Shown here: piece by piece, positions 1 through 7,465 of the stretch
Numbering within the stretch: position 1 is the stretch's first letter
How the letters are laid out: each line of letters starts with the position of its first letter
NCBI GenBank assembly: GCA_002311665.1
Contig: DBYX01000017.1
Location: forward strand, 1-26,809
Length of the DNA: 26,809 nucleotides
Direction of reading: 5' to 3'
Origin: Lachnoclostridium sp. UBA1175
GTDB taxonomy: Bacteria > Bacillota > Clostridia > Lachnospirales > Lachnospiraceae
The notes under the pieces: model-generated
What the model was told of the DNA's origin: nothing
The model's database searches: none
The model's input: only the letters and a program-made list of their open reading frames with translations
Position numbers and translations under genes: made by a program

Positions 1-47
1 GTCCTCTTGACGGGTAGCACACCAGTCGGAGGACTCCCTTTTTGTGT
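1..47 (+). terminator. Hairpin plus T-run at window edge
   Basis: GTCCTC at 1-6 can pair with GAGGAC at 30-35, and a CCCTTTTT run follows (37-44). This resembles a plus-strand terminator for a gene entering from the left, which is outside the window. The loop is long (23 nt) with only a short possible inner GAC/GTC pairing, so it could instead be the end of a structured RNA. It lies just beyond the potD stop, so convergent genes are likely. Confidence 0.4.
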
Positions 48-81
48 TTGCTCGTTATGTATTTGAACGCCTCAAAACCGA

Positions 82-1149
82 CTATTTCGATTTGAGCTCC
101 TTCCAGAGTCCGTTCATCAGGTCGGTCACCTTCTTGTCGGTCTGCGTGCAGACCTCGCAGTTCTCAATCGCGGATTCCGGAGGTACAAGCGTCGGATCCT
201 TCTTCTCCTCCTCGCTGAGGGCGTCGATCACCTTTGTGTTCGGCGTGGAGTAGTAAATGTACTCGAAGTTGGCCTTGGCGACATCCTCGCGGCAGAGGAA
301 GTCGAGGAACTTGGCAGCATACTCAACGTTCTCGCAGTGCTTCGTGATAGCGAAGCAGTCGATCCACACGTTGGAGCCTTCCTTCGGAACAACGTACTCG
401 AGATTCTTGTTGGCCTCCTTGCCGAGATACGCCTCGCCGGAGTAGACAACACCCATAATGGCATTGCCTGCTGCGACCTCATCGCGAACTTCGTCGACCA
501 GATACGACTCCACATCGGGCTTCTGCTTGATCAAAAGCTGCTGTGCGGCGCGGATCTCGTCCTCTTTGTCCGTGTTGAGAGAGTAGCCGAGGTACTTGAG
601 GGTGATCATGAACGTGTCGCGGATGCTGTCCTGCATGATAATGTTGCCGGCGTAGTCTCCGTTGAAGAGAACATCCCAGCTGTCGACGGGACCCTTCACC
701 TTCGTCTTGTCATAGAGGATGCCGATCGTGCCCCAGAAATGCGGCAGGCAGTACTCGTTGTTCGCGTCAAATGCCTTGCAGAAGTCGTAGTACTTCTGTC
801 CGATGTTGTTCTTGTACTCCATCTTATCCCACGGGATCTTCTGGAACTCGCCGTCGTCGATCATACGCTTCATCATATAGTCGGCGGTGCAGACGAGATC
901 GTACTTGATCGCGCCGGAGCTGTACTTCGTGTACATCTCCTCGGGCGTCAGCGCCTCCTCATACTTGATCTCGATGCCGGTTTCCTCGGTGAACTGGTCG
1001 AGCAGATCCGGGTCGAGATACTCCGCATAGTTGATGATGGTGAGGGTGCCGATGATATCCTTCTTCTTGCCGCAGCCGGTCATGAGCGCGAAGGTCATGG
1101 TCAGGCAGAGTGCAGCGAGGATCATCTTGAGAGTTTTCTTGCTGGTCAT
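82..1149 (-). CDS. potD: Polyamine ABC transporter substrate-binding lipoprotein PotD
   Basis: Extracellular solute-binding protein that captures spermidine or putrescine and delivers it to the PotBC permease. The 355-aa product starts with a lipoprotein signal peptide: KK near the N-terminus, a hydrophobic stretch at residues 8-22, and lipobox MTGC with the acylated Cys at 26. The mature part begins with the INYAEYLDPDLL motif and continues with WGTIGILYDK and YSGEAYLGKE, typical of the PotD/PotF (SBP_bac_8-like) fold. Length agrees with the family. It starts with ATG, 6 nt after the potC stop, with a weak GAAAGGA site upstream. It is the last gene of the regulator-potABCD operon. Which polyamine is bound cannot be told from the sequence. 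Confidence 0.93.
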   Translation of the reverse strand: MTSKKTLKMILAALCLTMTFALMTGCGKKKDIIGTLTIINYAEYLDPDLLDQFTEETGIEIKYEEALTPEEMYTKYSSGAIKYDLVCTADYMMKRMIDDGEFQKIPWDKMEYKNNIGQKYYDFCKAFDANNEYCLPHFWGTIGILYDKTKVKGPVDSWDVLFNGDYAGNIIMQDSIRDTFMITLKYLGYSLNTDKEDEIRAAQQLLIKQKPDVESYLVDEVRDEVAAGNAIMGVVYSGEAYLGKEANKNLEYVVPKEGSNVWIDCFAITKHCENVEYAAKFLDFLCREDVAKANFEYIYYSTPNTKVIDALSEEEKKDPTLVPPESAIENCEVCTQTDKKVTDLMNGLWKELKSK

Positions 1150-1155
1150 TGGGTT

Positions 1156-1959
1156 TTAAATCCTTTCTTCGATGTTCTTCTTCGGTGTTTTCTTACGGTC
1201 GGACAGCGCATTGAATGCGATCAGAATGACGCTTACGACCAGGAAGATCAGAGTGGAGAGGGCGTACATTTCCGGCTTGATTCCCTTGCGGATCTGGCCG
1301 TAGATCATCGTGGAGAGAGTGTTCACTCCCGCGCCCTTCGTAAAATATGTGATGACGAAATCGTCCATGGACATAGTAAATGCCATGAAGAAGCCGGAGA
1401 TGATACCGGGCACCAGCTCCGGAAGCAGAATCTTGAAGAAACTGTATACCGGGCCCGCGCCGAGATCCCGGGAGGCTTCGTAGGTTGCTATATTCATCTG
1501 CTGCACGCGGGGCAATACGCTCAGGATCACGTAAGGGATGTTGAAGGTGATGTGCGCGAGCAAGACACTTCCGAATCCGAGAGGGATGAAGTGTACGAAC
1601 CAGAGCATCAGGGCGATGCCCGTGACAATGTCGGCATTCAGAAGCGGGATGTTGGTCAGTGTCATCATCGCCTTGTACGGCCGCTTGCGAAGCGCGTGGA
1701 TACCGAGCGCTCCGGGAACGCCGATCAGCACGGCGATGGCGGCCGAAGCGAGGGCCAGGACCACGGTCGTGATGAGCGCTTCCTTGATCTGGTTATTGGA
1801 AAAAAGCTCGTAGTACCAGTCCAGCGTAAAGCCTTCCCACTTGACGCGCATGCGGGATTTGTTGAAGGAAAGCACGATCAGCACAAGGATCGGTGCATAG
1901 AGGAGAACGCCGATCAGGCCGATGTAGATTCCGCTTGCAATGTCTTTCAGTCGCTTCAA
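1156..1959 (-). CDS. potC: Polyamine ABC transporter permease PotC
   Basis: Inner permease subunit of the polyamine importer, 267 aa with about six membrane helices, of the binding-protein-dependent transport (MetI-like) superfamily. The EAA loop that docks on the ATPase is visible as EASRDLGAGPVYSFFKILLP, followed by the conserved MDDFVITYF segment usual in PotC. The start codon is TTG (1957-1959, reverse strand), backed by a strong AAAGGAGA site 6-7 nt upstream; no better ATG exists. It lies 62 nt after potB and 6 nt before potD. PotC normally forms a heterodimer with PotB. Confidence 0.93.
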   Translation of the reverse strand: MKRLKDIASGIYIGLIGVLLYAPILVLIVLSFNKSRMRVKWEGFTLDWYYELFSNNQIKEALITTVVLALASAAIAVLIGVPGALGIHALRKRPYKAMMTLTNIPLLNADIVTGIALMLWFVHFIPLGFGSVLLAHITFNIPYVILSVLPRVQQMNIATYEASRDLGAGPVYSFFKILLPELVPGIISGFFMAFTMSMDDFVITYFTKGAGVNTLSTMIYGQIRKGIKPEMYALSTLIFLVVSVILIAFNALSDRKKTPKKNIEERI

Positions 1960-2021
1960 GGCTGCTCTCCTTTCAGGTTATTTTCCGAATAATTGCCGAT
2001 GTCGGCTATTTACCAAACTGT

Positions 2022-2861
2022 TTACCAGACGACCGATTCCTTGCCTTCGGTGTTGTGGCGCATCGTGAAAGCCATGCCGATGAGGACAAAGATCATCAGT
2101 GCCACGGAGAGGCCGGAGCCGAGATTGCGGCTGCCCGTCGTGAACTCCTGCTCGATGACGTTACCGATCAGCTGTGTCTTGCCGCCGCCGAGAAGGTTGG
2201 AGATGACGAAGGAGGTCATGGACGGAACGAAAACCATGATGGTGCCACTCAGAAGCCCGGGAAGGGAGAGCGGGAAAATGATTTTCCGAAACACCGTAAA
2301 ACCGCCTGCGCCGAGGTCCTTGGCCGCCTCGATGAAATCCTCGTTGATCTCCATGATCGCGGTGTAGATCGGCAGCATCATATAAGGCAGGTAATCGTAG
2401 ACCGCGCCGATCATAACGGCGGTCTCCGTGTTGGCGATGTGCAGCGGCTCGAAGCCCAGCTTCGTCAGCAGGAGATTGAGGAGTCCGTTGTTGGAGAGGA
2501 TCATCTGCAGTGCGAGGATTCTCAGGATGAAGTTCATCCACATCGGAAGGATGATGATGAACAGGGAGAAACCTCTCTTGCCGAGGCCGAGGTGCTTCAT
2601 CGCGAGGACCATCGGGTAGGACAGCAGGATGCAGAGCAGCGTACAGCCTACCGCGACCTTCAGCGAGAACCACAGGGCCTTCCGGTGGATCGGCGAGAAG
2701 ATCGCCGTGATATTGGAAAGCGTTACGTGTCCGGCGCCGTCCGACAGCGCGTAGCGGAAAATGACGATCAACGGAAGGACTGTGAACGCGATGATCCATA
2801 TAAGGTAGGGACCGGACAGGAGAGCTCTTTTGTTTGTGTTGCGTGCTTCGTTCTCATTCAT
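2022..2861 (-). CDS. potB: Polyamine ABC transporter permease PotB
   Basis: First permease subunit of the polyamine importer, about 279 aa with six predicted helices. The EAA loop reads EAAKDLGAGGFTVFRKIIFP, and the FVPSMTSFVISNLLGGG segment near the end is typical of PotB. I chose the ATG at 2861 (protein MNENEARN...) rather than one at 2885 because GAGGAGG lies 9 nt upstream of it; the upstream ATG has no ribosome site. With this start the gene overlaps the end of potA by 8 nt, suggesting translational coupling. An inverted pair of the GGAAAAT word lies inside the gene at 2273-2287. Confidence 0.92.
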   Translation of the reverse strand: MNENEARNTNKRALLSGPYLIWIIAFTVLPLIVIFRYALSDGAGHVTLSNITAIFSPIHRKALWFSLKVAVGCTLLCILLSYPMVLAMKHLGLGKRGFSLFIIILPMWMNFILRILALQMILSNNGLLNLLLTKLGFEPLHIANTETAVMIGAVYDYLPYMMLPIYTAIMEINEDFIEAAKDLGAGGFTVFRKIIFPLSLPGLLSGTIMVFVPSMTSFVISNLLGGGKTQLIGNVIEQEFTTGSRNLGSGLSVALMIFVLIGMAFTMRHNTEGKESVVW

Positions 2862-3924
2862 CGCGGGCAACCTCCTCATCGTCACGCACGGGCTTGTGCA
2901 TGATCTGAATGTTGTCCGGATCGATCGTGAGACCCACGAGATCGCCGACAGGAGCGGGATCCACGCTCTGGATCATCCACTCGTAATCATCCACCAGCAC
3001 CTTGATCTCGTAGTATGCACCCTTGAAGATCACGGAGATGACGCGCCCGGTCAGGTAGCCTCTGCCCTCCGGCATGATCTCGAGGTCCTCGGGGCGGATC
3101 ACGACGTCGACGGGGTTATTTTCCCCGAAACCGGTATCGACGCAGGGGAAATCCACACCCTGGATGTTGACGAGAAGGTCGCGCACCATAATGCCGTCGA
3201 TGATGTTGCTCTCGCCGATGAAGTCCGCGACGAAAGCGTTCTGCGGCTCGTCGTATATGCTCTTGGAGTCGCCGGCCTGCTGGATGATGCCCTTGTTCAT
3301 AACGATGATGCGGTCACTCATCATCAGTGCCTCCTCCTGGTCGTGCGTGACGTAGAGGAAGGTGATGCCGACTTCCTTCTTGATCTTGATCAGTTCGCGC
3401 TGCATCTCGTGGCGGAGCTTTAAGTCAAGCGCGCCGAGCGGCTCGTCCAGAAGGAGAACCTGCGGCTCATTGACGATGGCGCGGGCGATGGCGACGCGCT
3501 GCTGCTGGCCGCCGCTCAGGGAGAGCGGGTCTCGGTCGTCGTAGCCCTCGAGGTTGACGAGCTTGAGGGCGTATGCGATCTTGTCGTTGATGTAGGACGT
3601 GCTTTTCTTCTTCAGTTTCAGCCCGAAGGCGATGTTGTCCGCAACGCTCATATGCGGGAAGAGAGAATATTTCTGAAACACCGTGTTTACGTTTCTTTTC
3701 TCGGGGGGAAGCATCGAGATGTCCCTGCCCTCGAAGAGGACGCGGCCCGCGTCAGGGCGCACAAAACCGCCGATGATACGAAGGATCGTGGATTTGCCGC
3801 AGCCGGAAGGACCGAGAAGCGTCACAAACTCGTTGCGGCCGATCTCGAGGTTGAAATCTTCCAGGATCTGCTTACCGTCGAAGGATTTGCTGATGTGTTC
3901 CAATGTTAAAATGACGTCGGACAT
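2854..3924 (-). CDS. potA: Polyamine ABC transporter ATPase PotA
   Basis: ATP-binding subunit that powers the PotBC permease from the cytoplasmic side. The 356-aa product shows Walker A GPSGCGKST (38-46), Q-loop Gln84, signature LSGGQQQR (136-143), Walker B LLLDEP (157-162) and switch His near 194 (VTHD). A C-terminal TOBE-type domain (about 270-345, with VVIRPEDLEIMP) is usual for the spermidine/putrescine and iron families. The ATG start has GGGAG about 11 nt upstream. It lies 55 nt after the XRE-cupin regulator and overlaps potB. ATPase sequence alone could also fit an iron or sulfate importer, but the neighbouring PotBCD proteins settle it. Confidence 0.94.
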   Translation of the reverse strand: MSDVILTLEHISKSFDGKQILEDFNLEIGRNEFVTLLGPSGCGKSTILRIIGGFVRPDAGRVLFEGRDISMLPPEKRNVNTVFQKYSLFPHMSVADNIAFGLKLKKKSTSYINDKIAYALKLVNLEGYDDRDPLSLSGGQQQRVAIARAIVNEPQVLLLDEPLGALDLKLRHEMQRELIKIKKEVGITFLYVTHDQEEALMMSDRIIVMNKGIIQQAGDSKSIYDEPQNAFVADFIGESNIIDGIMVRDLLVNIQGVDFPCVDTGFGENNPVDVVIRPEDLEIMPEGRGYLTGRVISVIFKGAYYEIKVLVDDYEWMIQSVDPAPVGDLVGLTIDPDNIQIMHKPVRDDEEVARDE

Positions 3925-3979
3925 AGTATCGTTAACTCCCTGCAGAGTGTAGTGGTTGTATCTTACGGAAAATAATGCC

Positions 3980-4528
3980 TCAGAAGCTCGGAGGGGTGCT
4001 GATCCACAGGATCAGTGCGTCCCTGCGGCACGCCGAGGAGATGCTGTGCGGCTCGTTCGCGGGGTAGATGAAGGAATCACCCTTGCGGATGGTGAAGGTC
4101 TTGTCGCCGCAGGTGAGCTTCACGGTGCCCTCCAGCACGTAGCCGAACTCCTCGCCGTCGTGCGGCTTGTCCAAAGCGGTGGAGGTCCCGGGGCGGAGGC
4201 GGAGAAGGATGGGTTCGATGCTGCGGCTCTGCGCCGAGGCGACGAGCCAGTTCACGACGTTGCCGTTCTTGTCCTCGCTCTCGAAGTAGTCCTCCTTGCG
4301 GTAGACGATCTGGGGCTCACGCTCCTCACTGAAAAACTCCGAGAGGTTGGTGCCGAGGCATTCGACGATATCCTGAAGCGTGGAGACGGAGGGAGCGGTC
4401 TGGCCGCGCTCCAGCTGTGAGATGAAGCCTTTGGTCAGTTCCGTCCGTGCCGCAAGCTCCTCCTGCGTCAGGCCGTTCTTGTTTCGCAGGTCCTTGACCC
4501 GCTTGCCGATTCTTTCCTCAATTTCCAT
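3980..4528 (-). CDS. XRE-family regulator with C-terminal cupin
   Basis: DNA-binding regulator, 182 aa. An XRE helix-turn-helix lies at about residues 8-62 (GLTQEELAARTELTKGFISQ is the HTH core), and a cupin_2 effector-sensing barrel at about 105-175 (KPHDGEEFGYVLEG and YPANEPHSI carry possible metal-binding His and Glu). The ATG at 4528 is chosen because the HTH begins there, a GGAAGGGGG site lies upstream, and the promoter at 4557-4584 falls inside any longer reading frame. Members of this family next to potABCD control polyamine uptake, for example PuuR-like proteins. It is the first gene of the pot operon, so it probably regulates itself as well. The ligand is inferred from context. Confidence 0.85.
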   Translation of the reverse strand: MEIEERIGKRVKDLRNKNGLTQEELAARTELTKGFISQLERGQTAPSVSTLQDIVECLGTNLSEFFSEEREPQIVYRKEDYFESEDKNGNVVNWLVASAQSRSIEPILLRLRPGTSTALDKPHDGEEFGYVLEGTVKLTCGDKTFTIRKGDSFIYPANEPHSISSACRRDALILWISTPPSF

Positions 4529-4556
4529 AATAGGGGCACCCCCTTCCACCCTCACC

Positions 4557-4584
4557 ATTATATTTATACTAAACAAAAAGTCAA
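4557..4584 (-). promoter_or_regulatory. Sigma-A promoter of the regulator-potABCD operon
   Basis: Read on the minus strand: TTGACT (4579-4584), a 16-nt spacer, then TATAAT (4557-4562). It lies about 30 nt upstream of the XRE-cupin start. A CGGAAAATG word sits 15 nt upstream of the -35 box (4599-4607). Confidence 0.75.
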
Positions 4585-4622
4585 GTAATATTTTTATTCG
4601 GAAAATGCGGGCCCGCGCAATG

Positions 4623-4653
4623 AAAAACGGGCCGGAACATAAATTCCGGCCCG
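4623..4653 (-). terminator. Rho-independent terminator of the lipoprotein gene
   Basis: Perfect 10-bp stem (4628-4637 with 4644-4653, CGGGCCGGAA/TTCCGGCCCG), 6-nt loop, followed on the minus strand by TTTTT (4623-4627). It lies 33 nt after the lipoprotein stop and upstream of the pot operon promoter, so the two units are separate. Confidence 0.9.
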
Positions 4654-4685
4654 CCTTTCGCTGGTTGTTTTCGTTGAATTGTCGT

Positions 4686-5759
4686 TTATTGCCAGCCGGG
4701 CTCAACGCCGGCTTTCTTGCACATCTTGTGGTACGTTGCCTCCCAGGAGGTTTCCGCGGGCCAGTCGCTCGAATCCAGGTCCTTCCGCAGGCACTCCAGA
4801 TAGTAGCCGACCTTCTTCAGATACTGCGGGCTCACATCGGTGACATCGTTAGCCGCGGTATCCATGAAGAGATAACCGAAGAGGGCGAACTGATCGGAAT
4901 AGATGTTCATCGTCTGCGAAGGGATCAGGAAATACTCCCAGTACTTCTCCTGCAGCGCGGTGGCGGCTGCCACGGTGACATTGTTATCGAGATACACGAA
5001 GTCCGAGGGGTTCAGCGACATCCAGGTTTCAAAGCTCATCGCAACGGTGCCGGGATCCTCCTCCTCGTTCCAGGTTCTCGCAATGTTGGTCGCGGAGGCG
5101 ATCGAAGAGGCTAAATAGAAGGAGAGCATGTACGCCTGCTCGGCGGGAGGAGTGTCGATGTAGACACCGTAATGCGTGTAATGCCAGTCTTCGTCATCCC
5201 CCTCGACGTAATCCAGATAGGTCACGGCATTGACATGGTCGGCCTCGCCGGCGACGTAGATCTCAAACGGCAGGTCGTGGAAATCGATGAACTCGTCCAG
5301 GAATTTTACGAAGAAATTCTCCGGGAAAAGTCCCAGCAGGTAATCCAGCTCATCGAGCGTGGCGGTGATGTTGGCGACGTTCACGTAATCGACTCCGCTG
5401 ACATACTCGAGTATCTCCTGGGGAACAAGGTCGGCGACGTAGATCCTGACACCGTATTTTTCGCCGATGTCGTAAGCCTTTTCGTAGAGCTTGTTCAGGG
5501 AGTTCCACTTTCCGTAGGGAACCTCTGCGCGGAGACTCGGATCCGGCGTGGGCGTCGGCGACGGCTGGGGCTCCTCGGTGGGCGTCGGAGTGGGACTCTC
5601 CTTCGGCTCGTCCGTCGGGGTCGTGTTCGTGACCTTCTGCGTCGGCGTGACGCTCTCGTTCGCCTTATCGTCGCCTGAGGTACAACCGGCGGTGAGAAGC
5701 GTGAACAGCATCGTCAGAGTCAGCAATGCCGCAACTGCTGCAAAATGTGATCGTTTCAT
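4686..5759 (-). CDS. Uncharacterised lipoprotein, peptidase-like without HExxH
   Basis: 357-aa secreted lipoprotein of unknown function. A signal peptide with lipobox LTAGC puts the acylated Cys at 26. A low-complexity Pro/Thr/Glu linker follows (about 35-75, repeated PTPTP), then a globular domain of about 280 residues. The segment SFETWMSLNPSDFVYLDNN resembles the W-x-x-LNP-x-x-F motif I recall from clostridial lipoproteins with a zinc-peptidase-like fold, but no HExxH motif is present. The helix where it would be expected reads AEQAYMLSFYLASSIASATN. The domain could therefore be a non-catalytic relative or a different fold. ATG start; own promoter and terminator; monocistronic. Confidence 0.8.
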   Translation of the reverse strand: MKRSHFAAVAALLTLTMLFTLLTAGCTSGDDKANESVTPTQKVTNTTPTDEPKESPTPTPTEEPQPSPTPTPDPSLRAEVPYGKWNSLNKLYEKAYDIGEKYGVRIYVADLVPQEILEYVSGVDYVNVANITATLDELDYLLGLFPENFFVKFLDEFIDFHDLPFEIYVAGEADHVNAVTYLDYVEGDDEDWHYTHYGVYIDTPPAEQAYMLSFYLASSIASATNIARTWNEEEDPGTVAMSFETWMSLNPSDFVYLDNNVTVAAATALQEKYWEYFLIPSQTMNIYSDQFALFGYLFMDTAANDVTDVSPQYLKKVGYYLECLRKDLDSSDWPAETSWEATYHKMCKKAGVEPGWQ

Positions 5760-5842
5760 AAATTACCTCCCCAAAAACAAAAAACCATCTCTTTCCGGCG
5801 GTAAACCAAAATGACCGCGGAAATAATAATTACATTAAAGCA

Positions 5843-5871
5843 AGTTTAGCACTGCGCAAGAACAAAGTCAA
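5843..5871 (-). promoter_or_regulatory. Sigma-A promoter of the lipoprotein gene
   Basis: On the minus strand: TTGACT (5866-5871), exactly 17 nt, then TAAACT (5843-5848). It predicts a leader of about 75 nt before the lipoprotein ATG at 5759. Confidence 0.65.
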
Positions 5872-5981
5872 TAGTATTTAACAAGAAAAGCAAAACTAAT
5901 TGTGTATCTTTTTTTGGGCGGAAAATGAACGGTGCCCGAGCGCGTGCGTATTGAAAAATGAAGACACGGCGGTAAATTTCA

Positions 5982-6010
5982 TTGACGCCAACGGGAAAAT
6001 GTGATATAAT
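5982..6010 (+). promoter_or_regulatory. Near-consensus sigma-A promoter of the LOR gene
   Basis: TTGACG (5982-5987), 17-nt spacer, TATAAT (6005-6010). This is the strongest promoter in the window. The spacer contains a GGGAAAATG word. Expected transcript start is near 6017, giving a leader of about 65 nt. Confidence 0.85.
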
Positions 6011-6023
6011 CGGCAAAATGCAT

Positions 6024-6060
6024 CGGGAGCCGGGGACGGAATACGGTACGGCGGCTCCCG
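6024..6060 (+). repeat. Stem-loop in the leader of the LOR gene
   Basis: CGGGAGCCG (6024-6032) pairs perfectly with CGGCTCCCG (6052-6060) over 9 bp with a 19-nt loop. No T-run follows, so it is not a normal terminator. It ends 8 nt before the AAGGGGG ribosome site (6068-6074). It could stabilise the mRNA 5' end or bind a regulator. Confidence 0.6.
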
Positions 6061-6080
6061 CATAATCAAGGGGGATTTGT

Positions 6081-6680
6081 ATGGGAACTTTTTCATCGCT
6101 TAACCGGTTTCACGATCAGGGGGAGAACCCGAACGTGAACAACGTCAGCAATTTCGGAGTGCCGGCGTACTCACTGTACACTTCGACGAAGGTGCTTTCT
6201 CTGCACCACAGGATCGAGATCAGCGACGATGCGGGCAACGTGTGTTACCGCTCGGCGTCGAAGGTACTCACACTGCACGACGCCACGACCGTCGTCGACG
6301 GCGCGGGCAATTTCGTGGCCGACATCTCGAGGAAATTCTTCACGCTGCACGAGAGACACTATGTGCGCATGTTCGACGGCGTGTACTTTGAGTTGTCGAA
6401 CGAACTGTTCCATATTATCAAGGACATCACGAACATCGAGGGGCTCGGCTGGCAGCTGCGCGGCAACTGCCTCGGGCTGAACTTCGAACTGATCGACGCG
6501 CAGGGCGGGCTGATCGCGGTCGTGGGGCAGAAGATGTTCTCCATCCACGACAAATACTGCATCGACATCTACCAGCCGGAGCTGGAACCGTATGTCATTG
6601 CGATCCTCGTGGCGCTGCAGCATATGAACAGAGACCGCAGAGGAGGAGGTTCCTCGGGCGGCGGATCCTCGTCGAACTGA
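6081..6680 (+). CDS. LURP-one-related (Tubby-like fold) protein
   Basis: 199-aa soluble protein of the LURP-one-related (LOR, YxjI-like) family, which has a Tubby C-terminal-like beta-barrel. The family signature is the recurring strand K-V-L-[ST]-L-H: KVLSLHHRIEI, KVLTLHDATTV, KFFTLHERHYV and KMFSIHDKYCIDIY. These are interspersed with D-x-x-G-N turns. The tail RRGGGSSGGGSSSN is a flexible Gly/Ser linker with no partner domain. There is no signal peptide or membrane segment. Clear AAGGGGG ribosome site and a near-consensus promoter suggest strong expression. Bacterial LOR proteins have no settled function; membrane or phosphoinositide binding is only an analogy with Tubby. It may be independent of the following two-component genes, 100 nt downstream. 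Confidence 0.8.
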   Translation: MGTFSSLNRFHDQGENPNVNNVSNFGVPAYSLYTSTKVLSLHHRIEISDDAGNVCYRSASKVLTLHDATTVVDGAGNFVADISRKFFTLHERHYVRMFDGVYFELSNELFHIIKDITNIEGLGWQLRGNCLGLNFELIDAQGGLIAVVGQKMFSIHDKYCIDIYQPELEPYVIAILVALQHMNRDRRGGGSSGGGSSSN

Positions 6681-6683
6681 TAA

Positions 6684-6699
6684 ATTTTCCACGGAAAAT
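6684..6699. repeat. Inverted pair of the GGAAAAT word
   Basis: ATTTTCC (6684-6690), AC, then GGAAAAT (6693-6699): a perfect 7-bp inverted repeat with a 2-nt centre, 3 nt after the LOR stop. The short centre argues for a dimeric protein site in DNA rather than an RNA hairpin. Confidence 0.6.
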
Positions 6700-6780
6700 G
6701 CTTCACTGACATACCGAGTACACATCTGCGAGGTACGGTAGCCTCACGAAGGAACGAACGAACCCCGAAAGGAGAGACCG

Positions 6781-7449
6781 ATGTGCCGAATTTTGCTGGC
6801 TGAGGACAATGCGAATCTGCGGGAAGTCATGACCGATTTTCTCACGGACAACGGCTTCACGGTGGACGCGGTTTCGGACGGACAGCTCGCGTGGGAGGCG
6901 TTTTGCGAGAGAGACTACCGCCTTGTGCTGCTCGATGTGATGATGCCGAGGATGAACGGCTTCGAGGTGTGCCGGCGGATCCGCGCGAAGGAGGATGTGC
7001 CGATCCTGTTTCTGACGGCGCGCGTGCAGGAGGAGGACCAGCTCCGCGGATACTCGCTCGGAGCGGACGAGTACATCGTGAAGCCCTTCTCACTGCCGGT
7101 GCTGGTCGCCAAATGCAGGGCGATCCTGGAGCGTGCTGCCGGCCGTGCGATGGCGTCGGAGGTGTTCACGTCGGAAGGGCTCAGTGTGAATTTTACGACG
7201 GGCCGTGCGAGCGTGGACGGCGAGGAGATCGAGCTACAGGCTACGGATTACCGCCTGCTTCGGTATTTCATCGCGAACCGCGGGCGCGTGCTCACGAGGG
7301 AGCAGATCCTTGACCGCATCTGGGGGATGGAGTACGACGGCAGCGACCGCGTGGTTGACACGCACATCAAGAAACTCCGCAAAGCACTCGGGCGGTACGG
7401 CAGCCACATCGAGACCGTGATCAAGGAAGGGTATCGTTTCGTTCCGTAG
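6781..7449 (+). CDS. OmpR-family response regulator
   Basis: 222-aa cytoplasmic response regulator. The receiver domain (1-118) has acidic E8/D9, phospho-acceptor D52 (LVLLDVMMP), T79 and K101 (KPF), all intact. A winged-helix Trans_reg_C domain follows (about 128-222, with TDYRLLRYFIANRGRVLTRE and the DTHIKKLRKAL recognition helix). ATG start with AAAGGAGA 6 nt upstream. The partner kinase starts 16 nt downstream, so the pair is cotranscribed. Targets are unknown; the downstream zinc-ribbon genes and the LOR gene are the nearest candidates. Confidence 0.93.
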   Translation: MCRILLAEDNANLREVMTDFLTDNGFTVDAVSDGQLAWEAFCERDYRLVLLDVMMPRMNGFEVCRRIRAKEDVPILFLTARVQEEDQLRGYSLGADEYIVKPFSLPVLVAKCRAILERAAGRAMASEVFTSEGLSVNFTTGRASVDGEEIELQATDYRLLRYFIANRGRVLTREQILDRIWGMEYDGSDRVVDTHIKKLRKALGRYGSHIETVIKEGYRFVP

Positions 7450-7465
7450 AAACGGTGAGGTTTTT

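Larger units (their letters stand above)
5760..6080. other. Divergent intergenic region
   Basis: This 321-base gap separates the minus-strand lipoprotein from the plus-strand LURP-one-related gene. It is AT-rich near 5820-5915. It holds one promoter facing each way, a CGGAAAATG word at 5919-5927, a GGGAAAATG variant at 5993-6001 between the -35 and -10 of the plus-strand promoter, and a 5'-leader hairpin at 6024-6060. I see no further gene in it; short reading frames here lack ribosome sites. Confidence 0.7.

Noticed and set aside
337..1992. 551-codon plus-strand reading frame opposite potD and potC
   Set aside because: It runs antisense through two clear genes, has no ribosome site, is His/Asp/Arg-rich and matches no family. 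It is a shadow of GC-rich third positions.
4529..4705. N-terminal extension of the XRE-cupin regulator
   Set aside because: It would read through the promoter and the preceding gene's terminator, so it cannot be translated from this transcript.
5914..5935. GGGC/GCCC hairpin near a T-run in the divergent gap
   Set aside because: The T-run lies before the stem on the plus strand and the minus strand shows an A-run after it, so it cannot act as a terminator in either direction.
5896..6096. Short minus-strand frame of 66 codons in the divergent gap
   Set aside because: It has no ribosome site and overlaps the LOR promoter and leader.
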